DNA from: SZUA-35 sp037969565
GTDB taxonomy: Bacteria; Actinomycetota; Acidimicrobiia; Acidimicrobiales; SZUA-35
Direction: 5' to 3'
DNA length: 64,000 bases
NCBI GenBank assembly: GCA_037969565.1
Contig: JBBKXQ010000008.1
Coordinates: forward strand, 1 to 64,000
A program made the position numbers and the translations under genes. Positions 8,265-17,108 of this stretch are shown here, in pieces; positions within the stretch are counted from its first letter, which is position 1; each line of letters starts with the position of its first letter. The notes under the pieces were generated by a model. That model did not search any database. It was not told the origin of the DNA and worked only from the letters and a program-made list of their open reading frames with translations.

Positions 8265-8690
8265 TCACTTCGAGCCCAGGTCCGGGCTGTGACGCTTCGG
8301 CGCTCGGGTCAAGAGCTCGGCCACGGTTGCACGATCGAGCGACCCCTCAGGATCGGTCGCCACGATGATCAGATCGGGGCCACCAATCTCGAGAGCAACC
8401 TGGAGACACGCCCCGCACGGAAACGTGAGTTCGCCCTCCGTTCGCTTCGAACAAAGTGCGAGTACCGCGGGCAGTTGTTGCTCGGTGACGGCGGTGAACA
8501 GCGCAACCCGTTCGGCGCACATCGCCAGACCGAGCGACACGTTCTCGACAAGCACGCCGGAAATCATGGCGCCCGCGTCGGTCATGATCGCTGCGCCCAT
8601 CGGGAAGTCGGAGTACGGCGCATACGCCTTCTCGCGAGCATTGCGGGCTGCGTCGGCAGTGGATCGGATCTTGTCGTCGAGGTTCGTCAT
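8265..8690 (-). CDS. cdd: Cytidine deaminase
   Basis: 141 aa from ATG 8690. It deaminates cytidine/deoxycytidine to uridine/deoxyuridine in pyrimidine salvage. Substrate motif PYSDFPMGAAI, catalytic Cys58-Ala-Glu60 (CAER) and zinc ligands Cys92 and Cys95 in PCGACLQ are all intact, and the length fits the small homotetrameric class. Downstream of the PadR promoter region and separate from that operon; no nucleoside salvage genes adjoin it. The open frame continues upstream of 8690, but the family start is here. Confidence 0.92.
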   Translation of the reverse strand: MTNLDDKIRSTADAARNAREKAYAPYSDFPMGAAIMTDAGAMISGVLVENVSLGLAMCAERVALFTAVTEQQLPAVLALCSKRTEGELTFPCGACLQVALEIGGPDLIIVATDPEGSLDRATVAELLTRAPKRHSPDLGSK

Positions 8691-8811
8691 CAGGGCGAAT
8701 CTAACCGGCTCGGTGATCCTCGTCCGTGTCGAGCCAGGTGACGAGATACCGGTGTCGGTTGGCGCCAGACAGATGGCCACGTCGAACGGGCCACGAAACC
8801 CGCTTGCCGTG

Positions 8812-9561
8812 TCAGGCGAGAACGAGTGCGTCCACGAAATGAGGACGTCGATACTCACTGCTGCGTTGGTGCAACGGCCGGAGCACCATGACGGCCTGGT
8901 CATCCTCGGCGTTGGCTCCGAACTCGTCCACGATCGCCGTTGCGATCTCAGCGCACGGATCGGTGAACCGATCTCGGACGAATCCGCCGAGTGCATCCAT
9001 CCCTTCAGTGATGACTTCGGTGCGACGTTCGACCACGCCGTCGGTGTACATGACGATGAGATCTTCGACGTCGAAGTCGAAGGTTCCGGTCTCAGCGCTA
9101 CCGGCACCATTCACGCCGAGCGGTACCCGCCGTCCGACATCGATCGTGCGGAACGATCCGTCGCTGCGCACCTGTATCGGAGGCGGATGGCCCGCCGCGC
9201 AGAAGCGTGCCGTGGTTGTTCCATCCAGGACGAGTACCGCAACAGTCGTCATGAATGCCCCGGGGAGGGCCCGGGCGAATCGATCGAGTTCGTCGAGAAT
9301 CACGTGCGGGTCTGCGCACGGTCCACAGAGCGCGTGGCTGGCGGCGCGGAGTTGGCCCATCACACCGATCTGCTCCACGCCGTGTCCGACCACATCGCCG
9401 ACGATCGCAACGACGGAGTCGGAGTCGGGTCGATCGATGAGGTCGTACCAGTCGCCGCCAAGATTGAGTTCGTGATTGTGTGATCGGTACGCAGCAGCAG
9501 CTTCGGTGCAACCGATTGCAGGCAAGGTTGCGGTGAGCAGTAAGCGCTGGAGCTTCGCCAA
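8812..9561 (-). CDS. SpoIIE/PP2C-type serine phosphatase (RsbU-like catalytic domain)
   Basis: 249 aa, starting with TTG 9561; a TGA lies a few codons upstream in frame, so no longer form exists. It begins with AKLQRLLLTATLP, the linker that precedes the catalytic domain in RsbU-type phosphatases. Acidic metal sites are visible in GGDWYDLI, VGDVVGHGVE and MYTDGVVER. Such enzymes dephosphorylate anti-sigma-factor antagonists in partner-switching stress control. Unusually it lacks a sensor (PAS/GAF) domain; no anti-anti-sigma or kinase gene is adjacent. The N-terminal sensor may have been lost. Confidence 0.85.
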   Translation of the reverse strand: MAKLQRLLLTATLPAIGCTEAAAAYRSHNHELNLGGDWYDLIDRPDSDSVVAIVGDVVGHGVEQIGVMGQLRAASHALCGPCADPHVILDELDRFARALPGAFMTTVAVLVLDGTTTARFCAAGHPPPIQVRSDGSFRTIDVGRRVPLGVNGAGSAETGTFDFDVEDLIVMYTDGVVERRTEVITEGMDALGGFVRDRFTDPCAEIATAIVDEFGANAEDDQAVMVLRPLHQRSSEYRRPHFVDALVLA

Positions 9562-9808
9562 CCGAGAGTGTGCTTCCGATCACGTCATTGTCGGGCAACG
9601 TACCGCACGGGTCCGACCGGGGTCAGAATTCGGGGCGAGAATCATCAATGGTGGACCGATCGTTTGGTTCTCTCGCGGTGGGTCATGGGGCGGGCTCTCG
9701 CGTGCGATGGTCGACGGTCAGTTCTCGGGGTGCGCCCAACAGGATGGGGCCGAGTGACTTCGTGGCTGTACGACAAAATCGGGTACTTCCTGTGACCGCT
9801 GGCCCACC

Positions 9809-12652
9809 TCATCGAACAGGTTCGGGTGAGGCCAGGACTGAAGTATTGGTCCGCAGGATCAGCTTCTTGACTTCGTCGACGATGAGGACCGAGCTGGCCA
9901 GCGCGGTGCAAAGGAGCCATTGCGGAACCGAAAGCGGCGTGGTGTCGAAGGCGGTGTTGAGGAATGGTGTGGTGACCACGGCGACCTGGAGGAGGAGCGA
10001 CAGCGCGACGGCCCCCCACAGCAGCTTGTTGGTGAAGAGATGGCGGAATGCGCTGTTGCGGCCTGATCGGCTCGAGAACGCGTTGAACAGTTGGGCGATG
10101 ACCAGTGTGGTGAAGGCGGCGGTTCGGCCTTCGACCACGCCCCCGGATGCCTCGAAGATGCCGCCGGTCATGGTGAGGTCGAGCGCGGCGAGTGTGGCGG
10201 TGGCCATCACCGCACCGGTGAGTACCACTCCGAGCTGCATCTCCCGGTCGATGATCCGGTCGGTGAGCCGCCGTGGCGGTTGAGCCATGACGTCTTCCAT
10301 CGGGGGATCGACTCCGAGTGCGAGCGCAGGGGCGGCGTCGGTGAGGAGGTTGATCCACAGGATGTGGGTGGCCAGCAGCGGCACAGCGATGGTTCCGCCG
10401 GCGGTGTCGATGCCGAGGAGTCCGGCGCCGATGACGCCGAAGAACATGGTGAACACCTCACCCATGTTCGACGAGAGCAGGTAGCGAAGGAACTTTCGGA
10501 TGCTGGTGAAGATCCCCCTGCCCTCGCGCACGGCGGTGAGGATGGTTGCGAAGTTGTCGTCGGCCAGGATCATGTTGGCCGCCTCTTTCGACACCTCGGT
10601 GCCGGTGATACCCATGGCCACACCGATGTCGGCGGCCTTGAGGGCGGGTGCGTCGTTCACACCGTCGCCGGTCATGGCCACCACGTTGCCGTCGGCCTTG
10701 AGGGCGGCGACGATCCGAAGTTTGTGTTCGGGTGCGACCCGGGCGAAGACCGAATGGGTGCGGACGGCCTCCCGGAACTCGGGTTCGGTGAACGACTCGA
10801 TGTCGGTGCCGGTGACAACGGACTGCTCCGGGGGTGCGACGCCGAGCTGTTTCGCGATCGTGCCGGCGGTGAGCGGGTGGTCGCCGGTGATCATGACGGT
10901 TCGGATACCGGCAGCGTGTGCTTCGGACACCGCGTTGCGGGCTTCGTCTCGTGGTGGGTCGATGATGCCCACCGATCCCAGATAAATGAGGCCGTCTTCG
11001 AGGGTCTCGTCGACCGCGGTCGTTGGGTCGTCGAGCGGCCGGTAGGCGACGGCGAGGGTACGTAGCGCATTGGACGCCATCAGGTCGACGCCGGCGCCGA
11101 TCTGCGCCCGGCGATCGTTGCTGAGGGCCACCACGACACCGGCGGACCGCTCGTGCGTGCAACGACCGAGCAGCACGTCCGGTGCGCCCTTGGTCACCAC
11201 GTAGTGTCGTGCGTGGTCCTCGTTGTCCTGCTCGATGCTCGACATCAGTTTGCGTTCCGAGGTGAACGGAACGGCGTCGAGTCGTTCGAATCGTGCGGCG
11301 CGGGCCCCAGCAGCCCCGAGTTTGGCTTCGGCTACGAGGATGGCTGCTTCGGTCGGGTCGCCCTCGACGAACCATTCGCCGTCGCGTTCACCGCTGTGGG
11401 CGTTGTTGGCCAGGCTCCCTCCGCCGAGCACCATCCGCACCTCTTCGAGCAACACGGCGTCGGTGAGCCGTTCGCCGTCGAGGGTGGCCTCGCCGTCGGG
11501 TAGATAGCCGGACCCGGAGATGTCGATGGAGCCCGAGGCGGAAATGACCGATCGCACCGTCATCTCGTTGCGGGTCAGTGTTCCGGTTTTGTCGGAGCAG
11601 ATGACCGACGCCGACCCGAGCGTCTCGACCGAGGAGAGCTTCTTCACGATCGCGTTCTTGTCGGCCATGCGCTGCACACCCAGAGCCAACACCACGGCCA
11701 ATACCGCGGGGAGGCCTTCGGGGACCGCGGCCACCGCGAGCGAAACCCCGACCAGCAGAACCTCGACGAGGTCGCTGCCGCTGCTGATTTCTGAGGTGAG
11801 GATGATCGTGGCCGACACCACGACGGCGATCACGATCACCGCGATACCGAGAACTTTGCCGACGAGGTCGATCTCGGTTTGGAGGGGAGTTTTGGCGTCC
11901 TCGGTCCGGTCGAGAAGCGTTGCGATCCGTCCGAGTTCGCTGTCCATTCCGGTCCTGGTCACGACGCCGACACCGGTGCCCGAGGTGATTGCCGTGCCGG
12001 AGAAGACCATGTTGGTCCGGTCGCCGAGAGCGGTTGCCGACCCCAGTTGGGCAATGGTCTTGCTGACGGGTTGGCTTTCGCCGGTGAGTGGCGCTTCGGC
12101 AACCCGCAACGAGGTCGACTCGATCAGGCGAGCATCGGCACAAACGGCATCGCCTTCCGACAGGAGGAGCAGATCGCCGGGCACGACCTCGCTGGATGGC
12201 ACCTCGTGACGTTGACCGTCTCTCAACACATGCGCGTGTGGTGCCGCCATCCGTTGCAGCGCCGCGACGGCAGCCTCGGCTCGCGATTCCTGCCAGAGAC
12301 CAAGGCCGGCGTTCAGGACGACGATCACCGCGATCACGATGGCTTCGAACGGCGTCCCGTCGGCTCCCTCGAGGGCCCAGGCAAGTAGCGAGATCGCAAT
12401 CGCCACCAGGAGCAAGAGCACGAGTGGATCCTGAAATTGGGCCAGAACTTTCCGCCAGGCCGGCTCGGCTTCGCTGGCCTCGAGCTCGTTTGGGCCGAAT
12501 CGAACCAGCCGCTCCGACGCGTCGCCCTCCGCCAAACCCGTCTCCGGATCGACCTCCATCGCCGAAAGGACGTTGCTCACCGACCGGTCGAAACCGGACT
12601 CGCTGGGCAACGTCGCTGCTACCGCCATCTTCACCTCATCGCGTTGCGACAC
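9809..12652 (-). CDS. P2A-type cation-transporting ATPase (calcium-type)
   Basis: 947 aa from GTG 12652, preceded by AGGAG at good spacing. Motifs in order: actuator TGES in PLTGESQPV, TM4 VPEGLP, phosphorylation site SDKTGTLT, hinge GDGVNDAPALKAAD, and TM6 NLLTDAAPALALG. The PEGLP and NLLTD residues match calcium-coordinating positions of SERCA-like pumps, so calcium (or manganese) export is likely. Mycobacterial CtpF, a member of this family, belongs to the DosR regulon, but I find no DosR-like box here. N-terminal cation-ATPase domain present (residues ~20-95). Confidence 0.9.
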   Translation of the reverse strand: MSQRDEVKMAVAATLPSESGFDRSVSNVLSAMEVDPETGLAEGDASERLVRFGPNELEASEAEPAWRKVLAQFQDPLVLLLLVAIAISLLAWALEGADGTPFEAIVIAVIVVLNAGLGLWQESRAEAAVAALQRMAAPHAHVLRDGQRHEVPSSEVVPGDLLLLSEGDAVCADARLIESTSLRVAEAPLTGESQPVSKTIAQLGSATALGDRTNMVFSGTAITSGTGVGVVTRTGMDSELGRIATLLDRTEDAKTPLQTEIDLVGKVLGIAVIVIAVVVSATIILTSEISSGSDLVEVLLVGVSLAVAAVPEGLPAVLAVVLALGVQRMADKNAIVKKLSSVETLGSASVICSDKTGTLTRNEMTVRSVISASGSIDISGSGYLPDGEATLDGERLTDAVLLEEVRMVLGGGSLANNAHSGERDGEWFVEGDPTEAAILVAEAKLGAAGARAARFERLDAVPFTSERKLMSSIEQDNEDHARHYVVTKGAPDVLLGRCTHERSAGVVVALSNDRRAQIGAGVDLMASNALRTLAVAYRPLDDPTTAVDETLEDGLIYLGSVGIIDPPRDEARNAVSEAHAAGIRTVMITGDHPLTAGTIAKQLGVAPPEQSVVTGTDIESFTEPEFREAVRTHSVFARVAPEHKLRIVAALKADGNVVAMTGDGVNDAPALKAADIGVAMGITGTEVSKEAANMILADDNFATILTAVREGRGIFTSIRKFLRYLLSSNMGEVFTMFFGVIGAGLLGIDTAGGTIAVPLLATHILWINLLTDAAPALALGVDPPMEDVMAQPPRRLTDRIIDREMQLGVVLTGAVMATATLAALDLTMTGGIFEASGGVVEGRTAAFTTLVIAQLFNAFSSRSGRNSAFRHLFTNKLLWGAVALSLLLQVAVVTTPFLNTAFDTTPLSVPQWLLCTALASSVLIVDEVKKLILRTNTSVLASPEPVR

Positions 12653-12887
12653 TGGTTTCTCCTCGGTGGGTTTCCCTCGATGATCGGCACGGTCGCAAGC
12701 CTTGGGGCGATGGGCCTCATACGAACCAAGTGTTGTCGAGCCACCGTAGAGATGTCTGGCGACCGAACTCCACGGAGCTGGTAGTTTCCGGGCAACTGGC
12801 TGGTGACAGACTTACCGCGGTCGTTCCTGACGACTCGGAGGAAGCCGACAGGGGATTGTCAGGAAATCCCAAGGCTGACGAAGTGAG

Positions 12888-13094
12888 CTGACGACTGGAG
12901 CCATTGCGACCTGGCTCGAACGCAAGGAACTCCTGCCCAGACGCACCGCGAATGGTGGTCCCGGTGTCATCCTCACGCTCATGCTCATCGCGCTGCTCAC
13001 GCTCATCGTCACCCTCTACGACCGGTATCGCAATCTTCGGGTCGTGAGCTTCTCCATGGTTCGCCCCTCGGCCGCTGCGACGGCACCGGCATGA
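12888..13094 (+). CDS. Possible small membrane protein, start uncertain
   Basis: The frame that ends with TGA 13092-13094 overlaps the next gene's ATG (13091) by 4 nt. It encodes a hydrophobic helix (VILTLMLIALLTLIVTL) followed by YDRYRNLRVV and an Ala/Pro tail. There is no ATG or GTG between the in-frame stop near 12877 and ATG 12981; CTG 12888 or TTG-like codons would be needed, or the protein starts at ATG 12981 (37 aa). The overlap and helix argue for reality, the missing start against it. The region 12653-12887 shows nothing else I can support. Confidence 0.3.
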   Translation: MTTGAIATWLERKELLPRRTANGGPGVILTLMLIALLTLIVTLYDRYRNLRVVSFSMVRPSAAATAPA

Positions 13095-13825
13095 CGGACG
13101 CAAACACGAGAACCGACGGGCAGCGCATCAGAGTGGTGTCGTGGAACATCGAACTGGGGCGCAACCTCGGCCAGGCAGCATCGGAATTCCTGTCGACGGA
13201 TCGGCTCGCCGACGCCGACATCGTCCTGCTCCAGGAAATGGACGACGAAGGCACGCGCTCGCTGGCCGAGTCATTGGGAATGGAATCTCGCTACACGGCC
13301 CCCGATGTTCATCCCGCAACCGGGCGGCCGTTCGGCAACGCCATCCTCTCTCGCTGGCCGATGAGCGAGCCCGCCGAGATCCGCTTGCCCCACACGGCCC
13401 GTTTCCAGGGTCAGCTCAGAGCGGTGACCGCAGCGACCGTCGACGTCGACGGCACACCGGTGGCGGCCTACAGCGTTCACATCGAGACCGTGTTCCTCGG
13501 GACACGGCGACGCTCGACCCAGGTGCGGACACTCGGCGGCGATGCCGCTGGTCACCGGGTGTCGCCCGTGGTCATCGGCGGCGACTTCAACACGGCATCG
13601 CAACGCAGTCGCCGGGCCTTCGACGGTGAGCTCGAACGGCTCGGCTTCACCCGGGCGACGGGTGACGATGTGAGGACCTTCACCCGCTTCGGTCGCTCCT
13701 ACGGCCTCGATCACCTGTACTCGCGGGGGGTGGCCGTAGTTGACAGCGGCGTCGCAACAGACCCGCGGGCGAGCGACCACCAACCGATCTGGGCCGAATT
13801 CGCGCTCACCGATTCGAAGCGCTGA
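13091..13825 (+). CDS. Endonuclease/exonuclease/phosphatase family protein
   Basis: 244 aa. It has the EEP metal-dependent hydrolase motifs in order: WNIELG (residues ~18), LQEMDDEG (~50), IGGDFNTAS (~163) and the terminal SDHQPIWAEF. These supply the Asn, Glu, Asp/Asn and Asp-His catalytic set. Members cleave DNA, phosphoinositides or sphingomyelin; substrate cannot be told here. No signal peptide is seen, so it acts in the cytoplasm. A purine-rich site before ATG is weak; the possible small membrane ORF overlaps its start. Confidence 0.85.
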   Translation: MTDANTRTDGQRIRVVSWNIELGRNLGQAASEFLSTDRLADADIVLLQEMDDEGTRSLAESLGMESRYTAPDVHPATGRPFGNAILSRWPMSEPAEIRLPHTARFQGQLRAVTAATVDVDGTPVAAYSVHIETVFLGTRRRSTQVRTLGGDAAGHRVSPVVIGGDFNTASQRSRRAFDGELERLGFTRATGDDVRTFTRFGRSYGLDHLYSRGVAVVDSGVATDPRASDHQPIWAEFALTDSKR

Positions 13826-13963
13826 ATCTCGCCGAGCAGAATTCTGAGGCCTCACCCGGGCGTCACCTACTGGAGCCCACCGGCGCAGACCCACATCCGA
13901 GGTAAGTTCTCGCCCGAGGCACGTGTGGGTGTCGGAATTGCTGCCAGAGGTCGGTGTCGAGTC

Positions 13964-15628
13964 GTGAACGAACCAGCGGAGTTGTCCGGTTTCAGGTTGC
14001 TGGCCGATCGATATCGGAACAAGGGCACCGCGTTCACGTCGGATGAACGCGATCGCTTCCACCTGCACGGCTTGCTGCCGCCAGCAGTCGAGGATCTCGA
14101 GATGCAACTCGATCGGGTCGCCACCGAGTACGCGGCCAAGCGAACAGATCTCGGGCGGCACGTCTACCTGCGTGCCCTGCAGGAGCGCAACACCGTGTTG
14201 TTCTACGCCTACCTTTCCCGGCAACTGGAAAGTCTGTTGCCGGTCGTCTACACACCGACCGTCGGGCTGGCGTGTCAGGAGTGGTCGCGGATCTACCGGC
14301 GTGAACACGGCCTCTACCTCTCGTGGCCGCTGCGCGATCGGGTCGATGAGATGCTCGACCAGGCCATCGATGGTCAAGACATGGATGTGGTCGTCGTCAC
14401 CGACGGTGAACGGATTCTCGGCCTTGGCGATCTCGGCCTCGGCGGCATGGGTATCCCGATCGGGAAACTCGCGCTGTACAGCGCCGTCGGCGGCATCGAT
14501 CCGGCGCGAACCCTGCCCGTGATCCTCGACGCCGGAACCGACAACGAAGAACTCCTGTCCGATCCGCTCTACCTCGGCTGGCGAAACAGGCGCGTTCGAG
14601 GCGACCAGTACGACGAGCTGGTCGACGCGTTCGTCGCTGCGATTGCTCGGCGACTTCCCCAGGCGGTCGTGCAGTGGGAGGACTTCGCCCAGCTGAACGC
14701 TCATCGCCTTCTCGATCGCCACCGAGATCGTGTGTCTTCGTTCAACGACGACATCCAGGGCACCGCGGCGGTCACCGCCGCCGCGGTTGCGGCCGGCATG
14801 GGAATCTCCGGTGTTCCGATTCACGAGCTGCGTCTCGTGGTGGTCGGCGCAGGCTCGGCCGGAACGGGCATCGCCAACCAGGTCGCCCAGATGCTCGTCG
14901 CCGCAGGTGTGCCCACGAGTGAGGCGCTGAATCGGTGCTGGCTGGTCGATCGGAACGGCCTGCTCCACAGCGATCTCCCGGATCTTCAAGAGTTTCAGCG
15001 GCCCTTCATGCGTCAGTGGGACGACGTAGCGGCATGGGACGACGACAACGATGGCATCATCGATCTCGTCGATGTGGTCCGGCGTGTCGGACCCCACGCA
15101 ATCGTCGGCGTCACTGGCCAACCGGGCCTGTTCACCGAGGCTGTCGTCCGGGCCCAAGCCGAACAGGTCGACCGTCCGATCGTTCTGCCACTCTCGAACC
15201 CGACGCCGCGAGCCGAAGCCATCCCGGCCGACGTCATCAAGTGGACAGACGGACGGGCGCTGATCGGCACCGGGAGCCCCTTCGCTCCCGTTGTGCACGA
15301 CGGCATCACCCACGAAATCGCGCAGGTCAACAATGTCTACGTGTTTCCCGGCGTCGGCCTCGGTGCCGTCTCCGTGAGGGCAACGTCGATAACCGACGGG
15401 ATGTTCACGGCCGCCGCGAGCGCGGTCGGTGAACTCGCGGCCTACACGAGGACGTCGCCGTCGACGGCTCTGCTCCCGCCGATCACGGAGGCGAGATCGG
15501 TTGCCCGCCACGTTGCCATAGCCGTCGCTCGGGCCGCGATCGAAGACGGAGTGGCGAGTGCCCCACCTGATGGCGACGTCGCCGACCTGATCGATCGCGT
15601 CATGTGGACGCCGCTCTACTCCAAGTGA
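13964..15628 (+). CDS. NAD-type malic enzyme
   Basis: 554 aa from GTG 13964 (an in-frame GTG at 13925 would add 13 residues). It oxidatively decarboxylates malate to pyruvate. The N-terminal malic domain contains YTPTVGLACQ with the catalytic Tyr region, GERILGLGDLGLGGMGIPIGK and the metal-site stretch VQWEDFAQ/SFNDDIQGTAAV. The Rossmann domain has VVVGAGSAGTGIANQ, and the conserved LSNPTPRAEA is present. Length matches the long NAD-malic enzyme class rather than short bacterial MaeB forms. Monocistronic; provides pyruvate, which connects functionally with PPDK and PFOR far downstream. Confidence 0.93.
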   Translation: MNEPAELSGFRLLADRYRNKGTAFTSDERDRFHLHGLLPPAVEDLEMQLDRVATEYAAKRTDLGRHVYLRALQERNTVLFYAYLSRQLESLLPVVYTPTVGLACQEWSRIYRREHGLYLSWPLRDRVDEMLDQAIDGQDMDVVVVTDGERILGLGDLGLGGMGIPIGKLALYSAVGGIDPARTLPVILDAGTDNEELLSDPLYLGWRNRRVRGDQYDELVDAFVAAIARRLPQAVVQWEDFAQLNAHRLLDRHRDRVSSFNDDIQGTAAVTAAAVAAGMGISGVPIHELRLVVVGAGSAGTGIANQVAQMLVAAGVPTSEALNRCWLVDRNGLLHSDLPDLQEFQRPFMRQWDDVAAWDDDNDGIIDLVDVVRRVGPHAIVGVTGQPGLFTEAVVRAQAEQVDRPIVLPLSNPTPRAEAIPADVIKWTDGRALIGTGSPFAPVVHDGITHEIAQVNNVYVFPGVGLGAVSVRATSITDGMFTAAASAVGELAAYTRTSPSTALLPPITEARSVARHVAIAVARAAIEDGVASAPPDGDVADLIDRVMWTPLYSK

Positions 15629-15670
15629 ACTCCGCCGCCCCCGTCCGGCCTCGCCGGATCGGCTGTGACC

Positions 15671-15716
15671 GTGTGGGAACTCGCCCACGTGCCATGAGTG
15701 TGGGTGCACTCGCCCA
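15671..15716 (+). repeat. Two-copy hairpin-forming direct repeat before the next gene
   Basis: GTGTGGGAACTCGCCCA (15671-15687) recurs as GTGTGGGTGCACTCGCCCA (15698-15716). Each copy contains TGGG and CCCA arms that can form a small hairpin. The second copy ends exactly at the GTG start of the following gene. It may be a protein-binding site or a weak terminator for the malic enzyme gene. No T-run follows. Confidence 0.5.
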
Positions 15717-16301
15717 GTGACCGGTCCACCCAGCGCCCACCTCCCTCGACCTCGTGATGTCGCCGGATTCGCAGCCGCGGCCTCGGCCGGTCTCACGCCA
15801 GCCCGCCCGACGACGCCACCACGGATTGACACGGCCCCGACCGCACATCAGGCTTTCGTCCGGCTCGGAGCGACCCTGGCGGTGGCGGTTGCGGCCTCCA
15901 TCCTGTGCCTGGTATTGCTGCCGACGCCAAACGATCAAATCGCCGGAAAGACCGCGATCGCCTTCATCGTCACGATGGCGATCGGGTACGTCGTGACCCG
16001 TGCGTCGCTGCGCCGGTTCCGGGCGATCTTCCTCGAAGAACTCCAGGCCGGCTATGCGACCACCACGTTCTTGCAGGGGCTGTTCTGGCGCCGCAGCCGT
16101 GAAGCGTCAGGCTCGACGTGGGGTGACGACGTGTTTGGCTGGGAGTGGAAGGGGCTGTGGGTCCTTGATTCCCACGGCAACGTCGTGTCGGCGCCGGATC
16201 CGTCGGTGGATCCGCCTGGGCTCTACCCGTCGCCAAACGTGCCCGGAAGTCGCGAGCTGTGGACCGGGCATCGCTGGACGGGCGTGCTCCCCGACAAGTG
16301 A
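15717..16301 (+). CDS. Hypothetical two-helix membrane protein
   Basis: 194 aa, start GTG 15717 uncertain because no ribosome binding site is clear; the N-terminal ~40 residues are Pro/Ala-rich and may be noncoding. Two hydrophobic helices (about residues 51-70 and 78-95, LAVAVAASILCLVLLP and TAIAFIVTMAIGYVV) are followed by a soluble C-terminal region with many Trp, ending in LYPSPNVPGSRELWTGHRWTG. That end (PxxxRxxRWWDGxxWT-like) resembles the short DUF2510 motif of actinobacterial membrane proteins. I do not recognise a function. Confidence 0.55.
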   Translation: MTGPPSAHLPRPRDVAGFAAAASAGLTPARPTTPPRIDTAPTAHQAFVRLGATLAVAVAASILCLVLLPTPNDQIAGKTAIAFIVTMAIGYVVTRASLRRFRAIFLEELQAGYATTTFLQGLFWRRSREASGSTWGDDVFGWEWKGLWVLDSHGNVVSAPDPSVDPPGLYPSPNVPGSRELWTGHRWTGVLPDK

Positions 16302-16329
16302 CCCAGACCTGAGGCCGCAGAGGGCCGCG

Positions 16330-16737
16330 TGGCACTCCGGGAACGAACACGAAGATCTTTGTTGGCATCAGGTCAGCGGCCACGTGGGCTTCGACCACCG
16401 TCCGTACCTTACGCTTTGGATCGCGATCGACGCCGCAAACGTGGCCGACGGATGCGTCTACGTTCTGCCCCGAAGCCTCGACGAAGACGGCGAACCGGAA
16501 CCACACGAGTGGGACGAGGTCAACAAGGAACGGATCGGTTACCAGCGGCGACGACCCCGGACTTGCCGTGGAATGTCCGGCGGGCACGATCGCCTTCTCG
16601 AGCCTCACCATGCATCGATCCGGGTTGAACCCCACCGACCACCCTCGGCGGGCATACATCTGTCAGTACTCGCCCGAGCCCGTCGTCGATCCGGTGACCG
16701 GGAAACCGAAGCACTTCGCAAATCCCCTGGCAATGAC
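16330..16737 (+). pseudogene. Phytanoyl-CoA dioxygenase (PhyH) family pseudogene
   Basis: Two adjacent frames together encode the middle and end of a PhyH-type Fe(II)/2-oxoglutarate oxygenase. Frame one (16330 to about 16540) reads CWHQVSGHVGFDHRPYLTLW and later DAANVADGCVYVLPRS; frame two (about 16535 to 16737) reads ECPAGTIAFSSLTMHRSGLN, then HPRRAYICQYSPEPVV. A +1 frameshift joins them. The N-terminal third is absent, and the metal ligand Asp of HxD is replaced (HQV). The second His and the 2-oxoglutarate-binding Arg remain. Truncation, frameshift and active-site loss make this a clear remnant. Confidence 0.8.
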
Positions 16738-16740
16738 CCC

Positions 16741-17108
16741 CCTGAGCCACGCCGATCGACAAGGCAGTCAGAGAGTTCCATCCCGGTTTGCGTCGCGGGA
16801 CCAGGCGAGAGCTCCTAGAGATCAGCTCGTTCATCGGCTCGTCAAGAGCCGCCCCGTAGACCGGCGCTCACGCGAGCAGCTCTTGGCCGTCGTCGAGCAC
16901 ACCGACAGACCGTCGCCCGTCGCATCCAGAACTTGCAGAGCCTCGACCGGCGACAGCCGACGCCTTCGATCGGTTTCGAACGGCCGAAGCTTGAGCGATG
17001 CGGTGTCGCCCTCGAGGATCGGCGGTGCGAAGATCACGATGCGCGACCAGAATTCGATGCCGCAAGGACAGCACCGCTGTCAGCACACCTCGTAAGGTAG
17101 GTCTCCGC
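16741..17108. other. Noncoding stretch after the PhyH remnant
   Basis: I see no supportable gene in these 368 bases. They probably contain the decayed 3' surroundings of the PhyH pseudogene and the promoter of the CorA-like gene; TAAGGT ends about 10 nt before its GTG and could serve as a -10 element. Confidence 0.4.

Noticed and set aside
9562..9808. Open frames in the region between the phosphatase and the P-type ATPase genes
   Set aside because: All are short, mutually overlapping and lack start signals or protein-like composition; probably just the intergenic region.
12717..13103. 128-codon minus-strand frame between the ATPase and nuclease genes
   Set aside because: Arg/Ser-rich translation with no domain and no promoter; the opposite strand holds the better small-ORF candidate.
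13271..15832. An 853-codon open frame on the minus strand opposite the malic enzyme gene
   Set aside because: It is the GC-rich antisense shadow of the malic enzyme and nuclease genes; the translation is low-complexity and has no recognisable domain.
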